Positions 26,822 through 36,152 of a stretch of DNA of 64,000 nucleotides are shown here, in pieces (the first letter of the stretch is position 1; every line of letters begins with the position of its first letter). The stretch spans positions 124,001 to 188,000 of the forward strand of contig CANLEQ010000006.1 of the NCBI GenBank assembly GCA_947489705.1, read 5' to 3'. Both the position numbers and the translations under genes were made by a program. The notes below the pieces were generated by a model, which was not told where the DNA came from, made no database searches, and was given only the letters and a program-made list of their open reading frames with translations. The stretch comes from an uncultured Paracoccaceae bacterium (lineage in GTDB: Bacteria > Pseudomonadota > Alphaproteobacteria > Rhodobacterales > Rhodobacteraceae).

Positions 26822-27970
26822 TCATGGCCGCTCGACCGGAAAGTCGAGTTCGTAGGAAAATCCGGCGCTCTCGTAGACGAGTTTCGCTTCCCCATTCAGC
26901 TCGTGGGCGATGACGTCTTGCAGAAGTCGCGTGCCGAACCCTTTCCGATCGGGCGGGGTGACCGCCGGACCACCGCGCTCTTGCCAGATCAGCGATATGC
27001 GACCCTCGCCCGCGGGTGTCTCGTCGACATGCCATGCCAGACGGACAGTCCCGTCGGATCCGCACAGCGCACCGTATTTCGCGGCATTGGTCGCGAGTTC
27101 GTGCAGCGCGAGCCCGAACATGCGTGCGCGGCGCGCCGACAGCCGGGCCGTGCCGCCCTCGATCCTGATCCTCCCGGGGTCGTCCTGCCGGTAGGGCGCC
27201 AGAACATCCTCGGCGAGTTTCCCGAGATCGGCCTGTTCGCCGCTTCCCCCGAAGACGAGGTCCTCGGCCGCCGACAATGCCTGCAGGCGTTCGACGAAAA
27301 GGGTGCGGAAATCCTGCGCGCTTCGTCCCTCCGTCGGTGTGAGCGAGGCCAGCGCCTTGATCAGGCCCAGCAGGTTCTTCACGCGGTGGCCGAGTTCGCG
27401 CGCCAAAACGCCCTGCTCGCGTGCCGCACGTCTCAGCTCGTGATGGCTCCGGATCCGTTCGATCGCCCCGGCCAGCAGGTTCGCGTAGGTGCGCAGGAAG
27501 GCAATCTCGTCCTCGCCGAAATCCCTCTGCTCCCGCGCGTCGACCTCCAGAACGCCGAACGCCCCGGCCTCGCCGGCGATGATGACGTTGACCATGCTGC
27601 GGACACCGTGGCGCCGCAGCATGTCGGGCGTCTCGAACCGGTCCTCGTGATCGAGATCGGTGGAGACGACGGGATGCTCCGCCCTGAGCGCGTAGCCGCC
27701 GGGAGAGCCCCGGTGATCGGCGAAGGTCTCGTGGCCGACGACGCCACGCTCCCAGTTGACCCCCGCCCGGACGAGCATCTTTCCTTCCCGCGGAAGATGC
27801 TCGAGCACCTTGACGAGGGGCACATCCAAAGCCTCGGAGACGAGTTCGACCGCGCGGGTGAGCACGGCGTCGATATCGTTGCACTGAAAGGCGAAGAGGC
27901 CGAAATCGGCGAGCGCCGCACGTTGAAGCCGCAATTGCTCCAGTGCGATCTGAGCCTGTGTGTCCGCCAT
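26822..27970 (-). CDS. HWE-family sensor histidine kinase with GAF domain
   Basis: A 382-aa soluble sensor: N-terminal GAF domain (about residues 20-175) then an HWE/His_kinase_2 transmitter. The phospho-acceptor histidine is in LARELGHRVKNLLGLIKAL; the N-box is HELATNAAKYGAL; the late G-box region is GFGTRLLQDVI. No membrane segments. HWE kinases in Alphaproteobacteria often signal to PhyR or to single-domain regulators in the general stress or light response. There is no response-regulator gene beside it, so its partner lies elsewhere. The ATG at 27970 follows a GGGGG-rich ribosome site. Confidence 0.88.
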   Translation of the reverse strand: MADTQAQIALEQLRLQRAALADFGLFAFQCNDIDAVLTRAVELVSEALDVPLVKVLEHLPREGKMLVRAGVNWERGVVGHETFADHRGSPGGYALRAEHPVVSTDLDHEDRFETPDMLRRHGVRSMVNVIIAGEAGAFGVLEVDAREQRDFGEDEIAFLRTYANLLAGAIERIRSHHELRRAAREQGVLARELGHRVKNLLGLIKALASLTPTEGRSAQDFRTLFVERLQALSAAEDLVFGGSGEQADLGKLAEDVLAPYRQDDPGRIRIEGGTARLSARRARMFGLALHELATNAAKYGALCGSDGTVRLAWHVDETPAGEGRISLIWQERGGPAVTPPDRKGFGTRLLQDVIAHELNGEAKLVYESAGFSYELDFPVERP

Positions 27971-28111
27971 CTCCTCGCCCCCTTCATCAAAGCCGGGGCC
28001 CTGGATGCAAAGCTCCAATCGCCCTCACGCGCCGCCATGCCGAACATCCGCTCTATCGGGCAAACCTTCAAGATCCGGCGACAAGCGTTGTCACGCCGCA
28101 CGAAACGAGCC

Positions 28112-29023
28112 CTATCCGTCGCCTTTCGCCGCTCGGGAAAGGAACCGTTCGAAGAAATCCAGAAGCTGGCGCGCGGCGAGGCTCAGGGGGCGGCCGGTTC
28201 CATGGCTCAGTTCCAGCAAGGTTCCGATCCGGTCCGCGGTCCGGAACGGCCGCGTGACGAGGTCGCCCGCCGCGACGTCGCGCGCGACCGTCATCGCCGG
28301 CAGGATCAGGATCGCGGCACCGCGCCGCGCCAGTTCCTTTTGCAGTTCGAGCGACGCGGTGGTGAAGGTCGGTGCGACGGGCGGCAATCCTGCGCCCCGG
28401 ATCCGGGCGTCGAAGGCACGGCGCAGTCCGAAATCGGTCCCCGGCAGGGCCAGCGGATGGTCCGCGAGATCGCCCAGCGTCAGTTCGTGCCGCAGGGCAA
28501 GCGGGTGGTTCGGCGCCATGACCGCCTCATGCTGGAGGGGAACGCGCAGCCGCGTGACGATGCGGGCATCCTGCCGGGCGAACATCGTGACGGCGAAATC
28601 CGTGATCCCGGTTGCGGCCGCCTCCTGCGCGGCCTCGACCGACGTGACCGACACCTCCACCTCGATGCCGGGATACCTGGCGGAGAACTCCGCGAGCGCG
28701 GGGGCGGAGATCGCGCTGGAGGCGGCGCCGTTAATATGAAGCGACACCTGACCGCGCCGGATCCCCTTCAGATCGCCGATCATCCGGTCCGCGACGGCGA
28801 TTTCGGCGGCGATGCGCTCGCCACGCGCCATCAGCACCTCGCCCGCGGCGGTAAGGCGCACGCCCCGGCGGGTGCGTTCGACCAGCGGCGTTCCGAACCG
28901 ATGCTCGATCCGGTCGAGATGGCGCGCCACGGCGGTCGGCGATATCCCGAGCGCCTCGGCCGCGCTGCGCATGGAGCCAGAACGCGCAAGCTCGCGAAAG
29001 ACGCGCAGGCTTTCGAGATCCAT
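28112..29023 (-). CDS. LysR-family transcriptional regulator
   Basis: A 303-aa regulator with an N-terminal helix-turn-helix (MDLESLRVFRELARSGSM; ALGISPTAVARHLDRIE) and a substrate-binding domain from about residue 90. The ATG at 29023 has GGAGGG 5 nt upstream; an earlier in-frame start at 29077 adds an arginine-rich leader and is unlikely. There is no obvious target operon beside it: the neighbours are a kinase and a phospholipase D. Confidence 0.87.
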   Translation of the reverse strand: MDLESLRVFRELARSGSMRSAAEALGISPTAVARHLDRIEHRFGTPLVERTRRGVRLTAAGEVLMARGERIAAEIAVADRMIGDLKGIRRGQVSLHINGAASSAISAPALAEFSARYPGIEVEVSVTSVEAAQEAAATGITDFAVTMFARQDARIVTRLRVPLQHEAVMAPNHPLALRHELTLGDLADHPLALPGTDFGLRRAFDARIRGAGLPPVAPTFTTASLELQKELARRGAAILILPAMTVARDVAAGDLVTRPFRTADRIGTLLELSHGTGRPLSLAARQLLDFFERFLSRAAKGDG

Positions 29024-29386
29024 CGCATCCCTCCGTCCGCACCGGCGATCCGCGCCGTGCCGTTCTCGCACCGTCAATCGGTTCGACGGAACCTATCGAA
29101 TGCACGCCGCGGACGGTAGGGCAACTCCGGGGGAAAATCTGCGACAGGCCCGCAACCGGAGAAGCAATGTTATGTAATTTGCTACCCGATCGCTACTGCG
29201 ACAGTCGTCAGTCGGCGCGTTGTGCCCGTCAAGTGGGCCCTCTATGCGATGCGTTTCGCCTGGATAATTCACCATGCCGGGCATGCCGACTTCAATACAC
29301 CGGCGCATCGGCGTAACGTCGCGCTGTTAGTGTTCCGAGACTCCCTCCGACGGGCTTACGATGTCATGACCAATGAAGGCAGGAAG
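29024..29386. other. 363-bp intergenic region, one weak palindrome
   Basis: Divergent gap between the LysR gene and the phospholipase D gene, more AT-rich at 29163-29200. agcaa (29163-29167) and ttgct (29179-29183) make a short inverted repeat with an 11-bp spacer, compatible with a LysR-type site but unproven. No gene or RNA was recognised. Confidence 0.35.
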
Positions 29387-30874
29387 ATGCAGACCGAAGA
29401 AGATCGAAAGCCCATCCTCCGGCCGGGCGATACCTGCTGGCGCATCGAGCGTGCGGACCGGCTTGCCGTGATCGTCGATGCCGCAGACTATTTCGCGACG
29501 GTGAAGTCGGCGGTGCAATTGGCCCGCCACAGCGTCCTGATGATCGGCTGGGACTTCGACACGCGTCTCGACCTCGACCGCGACCGCGAGGGCGGAGATC
29601 CAGACGTGCCGAACAAGCTCGGACGCTTTCTTCAATGGGTGGTCAAGACGCGCCCCGAGCTCGACATGCATGTCCTGCGATGGGATCTCGGCGCATTGAA
29701 CGCGCTCGGGCGCGGAACCACGCCCGTCAGGATCCTCGACTGGATGAGCGACGACCGGATGCATTTCAGGCTCGACGGGGCGCATCCCTCGGGTTCCGCC
29801 CACCATCAGAAGATCGTCGTGATCGACGATGCGTTGGCCTTCTGCGGCGGTATCGACATGACCGGGGATCGGTGGGATACCCGCGAGCATCTCGATGATC
29901 ACCCGCACCGTCGCCGGCCGACGACGAAGCGCCGTTATGGGCCGTGGCATGACGTGTCCACCGTGGTCAGTGGCGACGTCGCGGGTGCCCTGGGCGACCT
30001 TGCGCGAGAAAGGTGGAAGCGCGCGACCGGCGAGATCCTCGATCCGCCGCCGGCCACGGAGCCGCTCTGGCCCGAGGGGCTCGACGCGTCGATCGAGAAT
30101 GTCGATATCGCGATTTCACGCACGACACCGGAACTCGGCGAGTACGAAGGCGTCCACGAGATCGAGGCGCTCTATCTCACGGCGATCCGCGAGACGCGGA
30201 AAATTCTCTATATCGAGAGCCAGTATTTCGCCTCGCGCAAGATCATGGAGGCCATGGCAGAGCGGCTGCGCGAAGACGACGCCCCCGAGATCGTCGTGAT
30301 CAACCCCGAGACGGCCGATGGATGGCTCGAAGAAGAGGTGATGGGCTCTTCCCGGAGCCGGCTCATGCAGGAACTCGCGAAATCGGACCGGCACAGGCGG
30401 TTCCGGATGTATACGCCGGTGACCACGGGCGGAAAGCCGATCTACGTGCACGCCAAGGTGCTCGTCGTGGACGACCGGCTGCTGAAGGTGGGCTCGTCGA
30501 ACCTCAACAACCGCTCCCTCGGTTTCGATACGGAATGTGACCTGTCCGTCGAGGCGCCCGAAACAGGGACCGACGCCGCGCGGCTTTCGCGGATGATTAC
30601 TGGGATCCGCGACGACCTTCTGGCCGAGCATCTGGGGCTCAAGAACGAGGTGTTCGAGGCGGAGTTTGCCCGCACGGGCTCCCTGATCGAGACGATCGAA
30701 ACATTGCGGACCGACGGGCGATCGCTGGTGCCTTTCGAAGCGCCGGAACTCAACGAGGTGGAGGACTCCATTCTGGGGGAGAACCAGCTTCTGGACCCCG
30801 AGCGTCCGTCGAGCCGCTGGCGCAAGATGCGGCGTCGGATCGGCCGCTTGCCGTCACGGTTCCTCGGGTCGTAG
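29387..30874 (+). CDS. Phospholipase D-like protein with two HKD motifs
   Basis: A 495-aa phosphodiesterase/transphosphatidylase of the PLD superfamily. Both catalytic motifs are intact: HHQKIVVID near residue 138, and HAKVLVVDD near residue 354 followed by GSSNLNNRS. The first 25 residues include no signal peptide, so it may act in the cytosol or by an unusual route. Related bacterial proteins hydrolyse or remodel phospholipids. Of several in-frame ATGs (29222, 29366, 29387), the one at 29387 follows GAAGGCAGGAAG and fits best. A CsbD stress gene lies 100 bp downstream. Confidence 0.85.
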   Translation: MQTEEDRKPILRPGDTCWRIERADRLAVIVDAADYFATVKSAVQLARHSVLMIGWDFDTRLDLDRDREGGDPDVPNKLGRFLQWVVKTRPELDMHVLRWDLGALNALGRGTTPVRILDWMSDDRMHFRLDGAHPSGSAHHQKIVVIDDALAFCGGIDMTGDRWDTREHLDDHPHRRRPTTKRRYGPWHDVSTVVSGDVAGALGDLARERWKRATGEILDPPPATEPLWPEGLDASIENVDIAISRTTPELGEYEGVHEIEALYLTAIRETRKILYIESQYFASRKIMEAMAERLREDDAPEIVVINPETADGWLEEEVMGSSRSRLMQELAKSDRHRRFRMYTPVTTGGKPIYVHAKVLVVDDRLLKVGSSNLNNRSLGFDTECDLSVEAPETGTDAARLSRMITGIRDDLLAEHLGLKNEVFEAEFARTGSLIETIETLRTDGRSLVPFEAPELNEVEDSILGENQLLDPERPSSRWRKMRRRIGRLPSRFLGS

Positions 30875-30974
30875 GGGTCGGCTGCGGTTTCTCTCCGGCA
30901 ACCGCAGGAGCAGGCGAGGAACATCCCTCCGTGTAGCGGCGTTAACGACCATAACTTCCATGAGGAGAAGCCAA

Positions 30975-31151
30975 ATGGACGAAGATCGCACCAAGGGAAA
31001 GACCAAGGACGTTGCAGGCTCGGCCAAGGAAACGGTCGGCAAGGCCACGGGCGACAAGGATGTCGAGCGGAGCGGCCAGGCGGATCAGGCCGAAGGGAAG
31101 CTCCAGCAGGGAATCGGCAAGCTGAAGGAAGCTTTTCGGAACAAAAAATAA
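30975..31151 (+). CDS. CsbD-family stress protein
   Basis: A 58-aa, highly charged, Lys/Gly/Glu-rich protein matching the CsbD pattern: MDEDRTKGKTKDVAGSAKET, VGKATGDK and QADQAEGKLQQ. Family members are abundant general-stress proteins of unknown mechanism, predicted to be largely disordered or helical. The ATG at 30975 has AGGAG 8 nt upstream; an in-frame ATG at 30960 overlaps that site and is rejected. Probably expressed under stress, fitting the membrane-remodelling neighbour. Confidence 0.88.
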   Translation: MDEDRTKGKTKDVAGSAKETVGKATGDKDVERSGQADQAEGKLQQGIGKLKEAFRNKK

Positions 31152-31284
31152 GAACGGTGAATTCTCGGAACACGTTACAAGCGTCGGCGTGAACTGCGCT
31201 CACAGTGGTCACGTCGGCGTTTGACCATGCGGCAGGACGCATCTATTTGGCTGCAATGCTGAGTTCTGAAACCGTGGCTCATGT

Positions 31285-31308
31285 TAAACTGGGATGCGAT
31301 AAACTGGG
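31285..31308. repeat. 9-bp direct repeat upstream of the AI-2E-family gene
   Basis: taaactggg occurs at 31285-31293 and again at 31300-31308, 15 bp apart. Tandem copies at this distance upstream of a gene may be a regulator site. The rest of the 268-bp gap (31152-31419) shows nothing recognisable. Confidence 0.35.
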
Positions 31309-31419
31309 TTCGCTAGTAATGTCCGGGACACCTCTGACCTCGCGACGGAATTCCACCCGGCCAATGTCTATCATCCACTTGGCGTACAACATCCATTTCC
31401 TATCGGACCCGACAACCGT

Positions 31420-32484
31420 TTGACGCGCAAGCCCACCCCCGAGACTGTGACACGGGTCGTTCCGCCCGGCCCCGGCCGGATGTCTGTCTTCGTTTTGGCG
31501 ACGGCAATTACGCTGCTCGTTATCTTCGCACCGGATGTTCTTCTGGTAGTCTTCGCGGGACTTCTCTTCGGCGTGTTCTTCGGCGGCGGGGGACAGTGGC
31601 TCGCCCGGCATCTCGGCATAAGGCGCGGCTTCGGGATCGGCCTTTTCGTATTGCTGGTGGTTCTGTCGCTCGCGGGCGCCTTGCTTGCTTTCGCGCCGGC
31701 CGCTGCGGAGCAGTTCGAGCGGTTGGCTGAAGAACTTCCCTCGGCAATCGAGAGCATTCGCACCCACCTGGACAACTACGCCTGGGGTGAGAAGCTGATC
31801 GAACGCGCGCGTCCGAGCGCGCTCATGGCGAATGGCGGAGAGGGTGCCGCCGCGAGTGCCGTGGCGACCACCTTCGGAGCGCTCGGCAACTTCGTTATCA
31901 TGCTCTTCATCGGGCTCTACGTGGCACTCGATCCCTATACCTATCGCAAGGGTCTTGTGTGCCTTCTCGCGCCGTCCGCGCGGCGCGACGGGCAGGACGT
32001 TCTGCACAAGGCGGCCGAGACGTTGCGGAACTGGCTCGTGGCTCAGTTGATCGCGATGACGGTCGTGGGAACACTGACAGGCCTCGGTCTGTGGCTGATC
32101 GGCGTGCCGCTGGCGCCGATCCTTGGCCTTATCGCCGCTCTGCTCGCCTTCATTCCCAATATCGGACCGATCATCGCCGCGGTACCGGCCATCCTGCTGG
32201 GATTGTCGGATGGCCCGACAACGGCCCTGCTGGTCGTCGCTGTCTATACGGGCGTCCAAGCCCTCGAGAGCTACGCGATCACGCCCCTTATCCAGCAGGA
32301 ACGCGTATCGCTTCCGCCTGCCCTGATCATATCGATGCAACTGCTTCTCGGCGTGCTCTTCGGTCTCATCGGCCTCGCGCTCGCCACGCCGCTGGCGGCC
32401 TTGGGGCTGACGCTGGTCCGGGAAACATATGTCCGGCGCTACCTTGACGAGGAAAGCCCCGGCGGCGAAGCACGCTCGGACTGA
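31420..32484 (+). CDS. AI-2E-family (PerM/YhhT-like) membrane transporter
   Basis: A 354-aa membrane protein with about eight helices in the family pattern: two pairs of helices, a polar helical region (FERLAEELPSAIESIRTHL) in the middle, then GLYVALDPYTYRKGL and the hallmark LIAALLAFIPNIGPIIAAVPA, and QALESYAITPLIQ. Family members include AI-2 exporters and Na+/H+ antiporters, so the substrate is open. The start is uncertain: TTG at 31420, GTG at 31447 or ATG at 31480, none with a clear ribosome site. All precede the first helix. Confidence 0.83.
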   Translation: MTRKPTPETVTRVVPPGPGRMSVFVLATAITLLVIFAPDVLLVVFAGLLFGVFFGGGGQWLARHLGIRRGFGIGLFVLLVVLSLAGALLAFAPAAAEQFERLAEELPSAIESIRTHLDNYAWGEKLIERARPSALMANGGEGAAASAVATTFGALGNFVIMLFIGLYVALDPYTYRKGLVCLLAPSARRDGQDVLHKAAETLRNWLVAQLIAMTVVGTLTGLGLWLIGVPLAPILGLIAALLAFIPNIGPIIAAVPAILLGLSDGPTTALLVVAVYTGVQALESYAITPLIQQERVSLPPALIISMQLLLGVLFGLIGLALATPLAALGLTLVRETYVRRYLDEESPGGEARSD

Positions 32485-32551
32485 ATTTCTGCCGGACGAA
32501 GGCGCGCATCTGATCGTTCCTTCAGGCCGATGACCCGATACCAGTTGCAAT

Positions 32552-32585
32552 AAATTGCGGAAATCATCGCAATTTGCATAAATAT
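32552..32585 (+). promoter_or_regulatory. Palindromic operator overlapping the promoter of the sugar operon
   Basis: aaattgcg (32552-32559) and cgcaattt (32568-32575) are a perfect 8-bp inverted repeat with an 8-bp spacer. Within it TTGCGG (32555-32560) can be a -35, with ATAAAT at 32578-32583 as -10 after 17 bp, extended by TGC. A repressor bound here would block RNA polymerase. The SorC-family protein of the same operon is the obvious candidate; TTGC/GCAA half-sites also occur at 37110-37165 before the binding-protein gene. Confidence 0.6.
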
Positions 32586-32638
32586 TCCATCGATGCTCAG
32601 GTGTAGTCCTTACCTTTGGCGAAAGAGGGCGGCGCGTC

Positions 32639-34630
32639 ATGTCGGATCATCGAAACGATAAGGTCACCACGAAGCAGATGGCCGACGCCATCCGGATCCT
32701 GTCGGTCGATGCGGTCGAAGCGGCACAGTCGGGGCATCCCGGCATGCCACTCGGCATGGCGGATATCGCGACGGTGCTGTTCTCCGAGGTTCTGAAATAT
32801 GATGCCGGCGACCCCGCCTGGCCCGATCGCGACCGGTTCGTGCTGTCGAACGGGCATGGATCGATGCTGCAATACAGCCTCCTGCATCTGACCGGTTATG
32901 CGGGAATGCCGCTCGACGACATCAAGAGGTTCCGTCAACTCGAATCCCGCGCGACCGGGCATCCGGAACGGGGCGAGCCGCCCGGCGTGGAGACGACGAC
33001 CGGGCCGCTGGGACAGGGGCTTGCGACGGCGGTGGGGATGGCCCTGGCCGAGCGACTGCTTGCGGCACGTTGGGGGTCCGATCTGGTGGATCACCGGACC
33101 TACGTCTTCTGCGGCGATGGCTGCCTGATGGAGGGGGTCGCGCAGGAGGCGATCTCGCTCGCCGGGCATCTGGGCCTTTCGAACCTGACGCTTGTCTTCG
33201 ACGACAATTCAACCACCATCGATGGCGCGACCGCCCTTTCGACCAGCGAGCGGCATCTCGACCGCTTCCGGGCCGCGAATTGGGGCACGGTCGCGATAGA
33301 CGGTCACGACGTCGATGAAATTCGGTCCGCCTTTGCGACGGCCCGCAGCAGCGACAGGCCCGTGGTCATCGCGGCGAAGACACGGATCGGCCATGGCGCG
33401 CCGACCAAGGCCGGAAAGAGCGTGGTGCACGGTGCGCCGCTCGGCCCGGAGGAGGCCGCGGGGCTGCGCGAGGCGCTTGGCTGGGGCGCGGAACCGTTCC
33501 ATGTCCCAGCGCAGATCGTGGATGCGTGGCGAGCCTGCGGCACAAGGGGCCGCACTGCGCGCCAGGACTGGGAAGGCCGGCTCGCCGGACATCCGAGAAA
33601 GGCCGCGTTCGAGGACGCCCAGTCGGGTATCCTGCCCGAAGAACTTGACGGCGCCATGCAGGCGAAGATCGCGGAACTGGTGGCCGATCCCAGGACCGAG
33701 CCCACGAGGGCATCGGGCCGGCGCGCGGCGGGGATCATCTTCGGCGTCATGCCCGAACGGCTGTTCGGGGGGTCGGGCGATCTCACCGGCAGCGTCCTTT
33801 CCCTTGCCGAGGGAATGACCACGACGGGCGAGGCCGGCTTTGCGGGTCAACACATGACCTATGGCATTCGCGAACATGCGATGGCCGCCGCGATGAACGG
33901 GATCGCGGCGCATGGCGGGCTCGTCCCCTATGGCGCGACCTACCTGACCTTCAGCGATTATTGCCGGCCCGCGATCCGGCTGGCGGCGATGATGAAGCTG
34001 AAGGTGATCTTCGTCTTCACCCACGATTCCATCGGCGTCGGAGAGGACGGGCCGACCCACCAGCCGATCGAGCAGGTCGCGGCATTGCGCGCGATTCCGG
34101 GGCTTGCCGTCTATCGTCCCGCTGACGCCGTCGAAACGGCCGAATGCTGGCTCGACGCGGTGCGACGGAACGGGCCCTCGGCGCTGATCCTGTCGCGCCA
34201 GAAGACGCCGCAATCGCGGCGGGACCCTGCGCCGGACATGCCGGCGCGGCGCGGCGGATATGTCCTCGCCGAACCGGCGGGCGGCCGCGACGCGACGTTG
34301 CTTGCGACCGGGACCGAGGTGGCGCTGGCCATGGAGGTACGCGCGCTTCTGGAGGAGCGGGGCATCGCGCTTGCCGTCGTATCGATGCCGAGCTGGGAGC
34401 TTTTCGACGCGCTCGGGTCCGTGGCCCGCGATGCGGTGCTCGGTTCCGCGCCGCGGTTCTCGGTGGAGGCGGGATCGCGCATGGGCTGGTCCGACTACGT
34501 GGGCCGGAAGGAGCGCGCCTTCGGGCTCGACGATTTCGGTCTCTCGGCGCCGGGGCCGCAGGTCTACGAGGCGACGGGCTTGACTGCTGAGCGTTTGGCA
34601 AGAGAAATATCGGCGCGTCTGGGCAGGTAA
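32639..34630 (+). CDS. tkt: Transketolase
   Basis: A 663-aa thiamine-diphosphate enzyme of the pentose phosphate pathway. Seen in order: AAQSGHPGMPLGMAD, SNGHGSML, TTGPLGQGLATAVGMA, the GDG-x(n)-N thiamine-binding motif (GDGCLMEG to FDDNSTTIDG), KSVVHGAPLG, the catalytic glutamate in GIREHAMAAAMNG, and GVGEDGPTHQPIEQ. Two spots differ from the usual enzyme: FDDNSTTIDG for YDDNxISIDG, and GSGDLTGS for GSADLTxSN. It opens a sugar-catabolism operon, where a dedicated transketolase would pull xylulose 5-phosphate into central metabolism. Ribosome site GAGGG lies before the ATG. Confidence 0.92.
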   Translation: MSDHRNDKVTTKQMADAIRILSVDAVEAAQSGHPGMPLGMADIATVLFSEVLKYDAGDPAWPDRDRFVLSNGHGSMLQYSLLHLTGYAGMPLDDIKRFRQLESRATGHPERGEPPGVETTTGPLGQGLATAVGMALAERLLAARWGSDLVDHRTYVFCGDGCLMEGVAQEAISLAGHLGLSNLTLVFDDNSTTIDGATALSTSERHLDRFRAANWGTVAIDGHDVDEIRSAFATARSSDRPVVIAAKTRIGHGAPTKAGKSVVHGAPLGPEEAAGLREALGWGAEPFHVPAQIVDAWRACGTRGRTARQDWEGRLAGHPRKAAFEDAQSGILPEELDGAMQAKIAELVADPRTEPTRASGRRAAGIIFGVMPERLFGGSGDLTGSVLSLAEGMTTTGEAGFAGQHMTYGIREHAMAAAMNGIAAHGGLVPYGATYLTFSDYCRPAIRLAAMMKLKVIFVFTHDSIGVGEDGPTHQPIEQVAALRAIPGLAVYRPADAVETAECWLDAVRRNGPSALILSRQKTPQSRRDPAPDMPARRGGYVLAEPAGGRDATLLATGTEVALAMEVRALLEERGIALAVVSMPSWELFDALGSVARDAVLGSAPRFSVEAGSRMGWSDYVGRKERAFGLDDFGLSAPGPQVYEATGLTAERLAREISARLGR

Positions 34631-34690
34631 CGCCCCCGGGGCCCGCGGTCGCCAGCCGCCGGGTGCAGAGAGATCACGGGAGTTTCGGGC

Positions 34691-36148
34691 ATGTATCTCG
34701 GCGTCGATCTCGGCACATCGTCGATCAAGCTCGCGCTTTCCGACGGCATGGCCATGACCCATGCCACCGCGCGCGCGCCGATGGAAACCCTCTATCCCGC
34801 CCGCGGTCACGTGGAGCAACGCCCCGACGACTGGCTCGTGGCGTTCGAGGCGGCACTCGCCGAGTTGCAGGCCGCGCATCCCGATGCCATGGGGACGGTC
34901 CGGGGGATCGGTCTTTCGGGGCACATGCACGCGCTGCTGCTGCTCGACGCATCGGGAAAGGCCGTGCGGCCCGCCTCGTTGTGGAACGATTTCCGGGCTT
35001 CGGCGGAGACCCGGGAACTGGCGCATAGCGGCCTCTCGGAGCGGATGGGCGTAATGCCGATGCCTGGCCTCACCGCGCCAAAACTGCTGTGGACGCGGCG
35101 AAACGATCCCGCCGCGCTCGAGCATGCGAGGTGGCTCGCCTTTCCCAAGGATTACCTGCGCAAGCATCTGACCGGGCGGCTCGCGACCGATCCGACCGAC
35201 GCCGCGGGAAGCTGGCTCTTCGATCAGGACGCATGGGATTGGGCGGATGATGCTTTCGCGGCATGCGGTGTGCCGGATCTCGGTCGCCCGGAAATCATCC
35301 CTTCCGGCAGCCCGGCCGGGTATCTCGACGCCGATCTGGCCCGCCGCTTCGGATTGCCGCCCGGGATCCCGGTCGCCGCCGGGGCAGGCGATGTGGCGGC
35401 GGGCGCGGCCGGGATCGGGGTCGTCACGGACGGAGACGCGATGATCTCGCTCGGGACCTCGGCCCAGGTCTTCGTTTGCCGCGCATCCTACGCCCCCCGC
35501 ACGGAGCGGATGGTGCACAACCACGCTCACGTCGCGCCCGGCACATGGTACGACATGGCCGCGTTGCTGAACGGGACCAGCGCGCTGGAACGTGCGGCTG
35601 GATGGCTCGGCTACGGCGGGGTGTCAGAGATGATCGACGAGGTCGAGGCGCGGTATGCAGGGCCCGGGACCATTTTGGCCCTCCCGTACCTCTCGGGCGA
35701 GCGCACGCCGCATGACGATCCGTCGGCGCGCGGCGCCTTCGTCGGAATGTCGGCCAGCACCGCGCGATGGGAGCTTGCATTGTCGATGTTGGAGGCGGTC
35801 GCCTTTTCGCTCGCCGATGGCGTGGCAGCTTTGGACGGATTGCCCCGAACGGTCTCTATGGTGGGCGGTGGCACCCGGTCGCCATTCTTCTGTCAGATCA
35901 TCGCGGACGTGCTCGGAACGGCCCTCGTTCGGCCGCGAAACGCGGACGTGGGTCCTGCCCTCGGCGCCGCACGATTGGCGCGTGCCGCGGCCACGGGCGC
36001 GCGGGTCGCCGATTGCTGTCCCGCGCTACCGTCGGACAGGCGGTTCGATCCCGATCCCGCGCGCCACGAAGCTTATGCGCCCCGGCTGCAAGCGTTCCGA
36101 CGACTCTATGCCGGATTGTCGCCTACCTTCGCAGAACTGGATCGCTGA
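34691..36148 (+). CDS. xylB: Xylulokinase (FGGY carbohydrate kinase)
   Basis: A 485-aa FGGY kinase phosphorylating D-xylulose to xylulose 5-phosphate. It starts MYLGVDLGTSSIKLAL (phosphate-1 motif); the catalytic base is D234 in AGAGDVAAGAAG; the second domain has GDAMISLGTSAQVF and SMVGGGTRSPFF. Length is normal for XylB. It sits 60 bp after the transketolase gene, which consumes its product, and 4 bp before a SorC regulator. Ribosome site GGGAG is 9 nt before the ATG. No xylose isomerase or polyol dehydrogenase gene is in the operon. Confidence 0.9.
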   Translation: MYLGVDLGTSSIKLALSDGMAMTHATARAPMETLYPARGHVEQRPDDWLVAFEAALAELQAAHPDAMGTVRGIGLSGHMHALLLLDASGKAVRPASLWNDFRASAETRELAHSGLSERMGVMPMPGLTAPKLLWTRRNDPAALEHARWLAFPKDYLRKHLTGRLATDPTDAAGSWLFDQDAWDWADDAFAACGVPDLGRPEIIPSGSPAGYLDADLARRFGLPPGIPVAAGAGDVAAGAAGIGVVTDGDAMISLGTSAQVFVCRASYAPRTERMVHNHAHVAPGTWYDMAALLNGTSALERAAGWLGYGGVSEMIDEVEARYAGPGTILALPYLSGERTPHDDPSARGAFVGMSASTARWELALSMLEAVAFSLADGVAALDGLPRTVSMVGGGTRSPFFCQIIADVLGTALVRPRNADVGPALGAARLARAAATGARVADCCPALPSDRRFDPDPARHEAYAPRLQAFRRLYAGLSPTFAELDR

Positions 36149-36152
36149 GCTC

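Noticed and set aside
29222-29386. Longer N-terminus for the phospholipase D from ATG 29222
   Set aside because: The extra 55 residues do not resemble a signal peptide or PLD sequence, and the ATG at 29387 has a better ribosome site.
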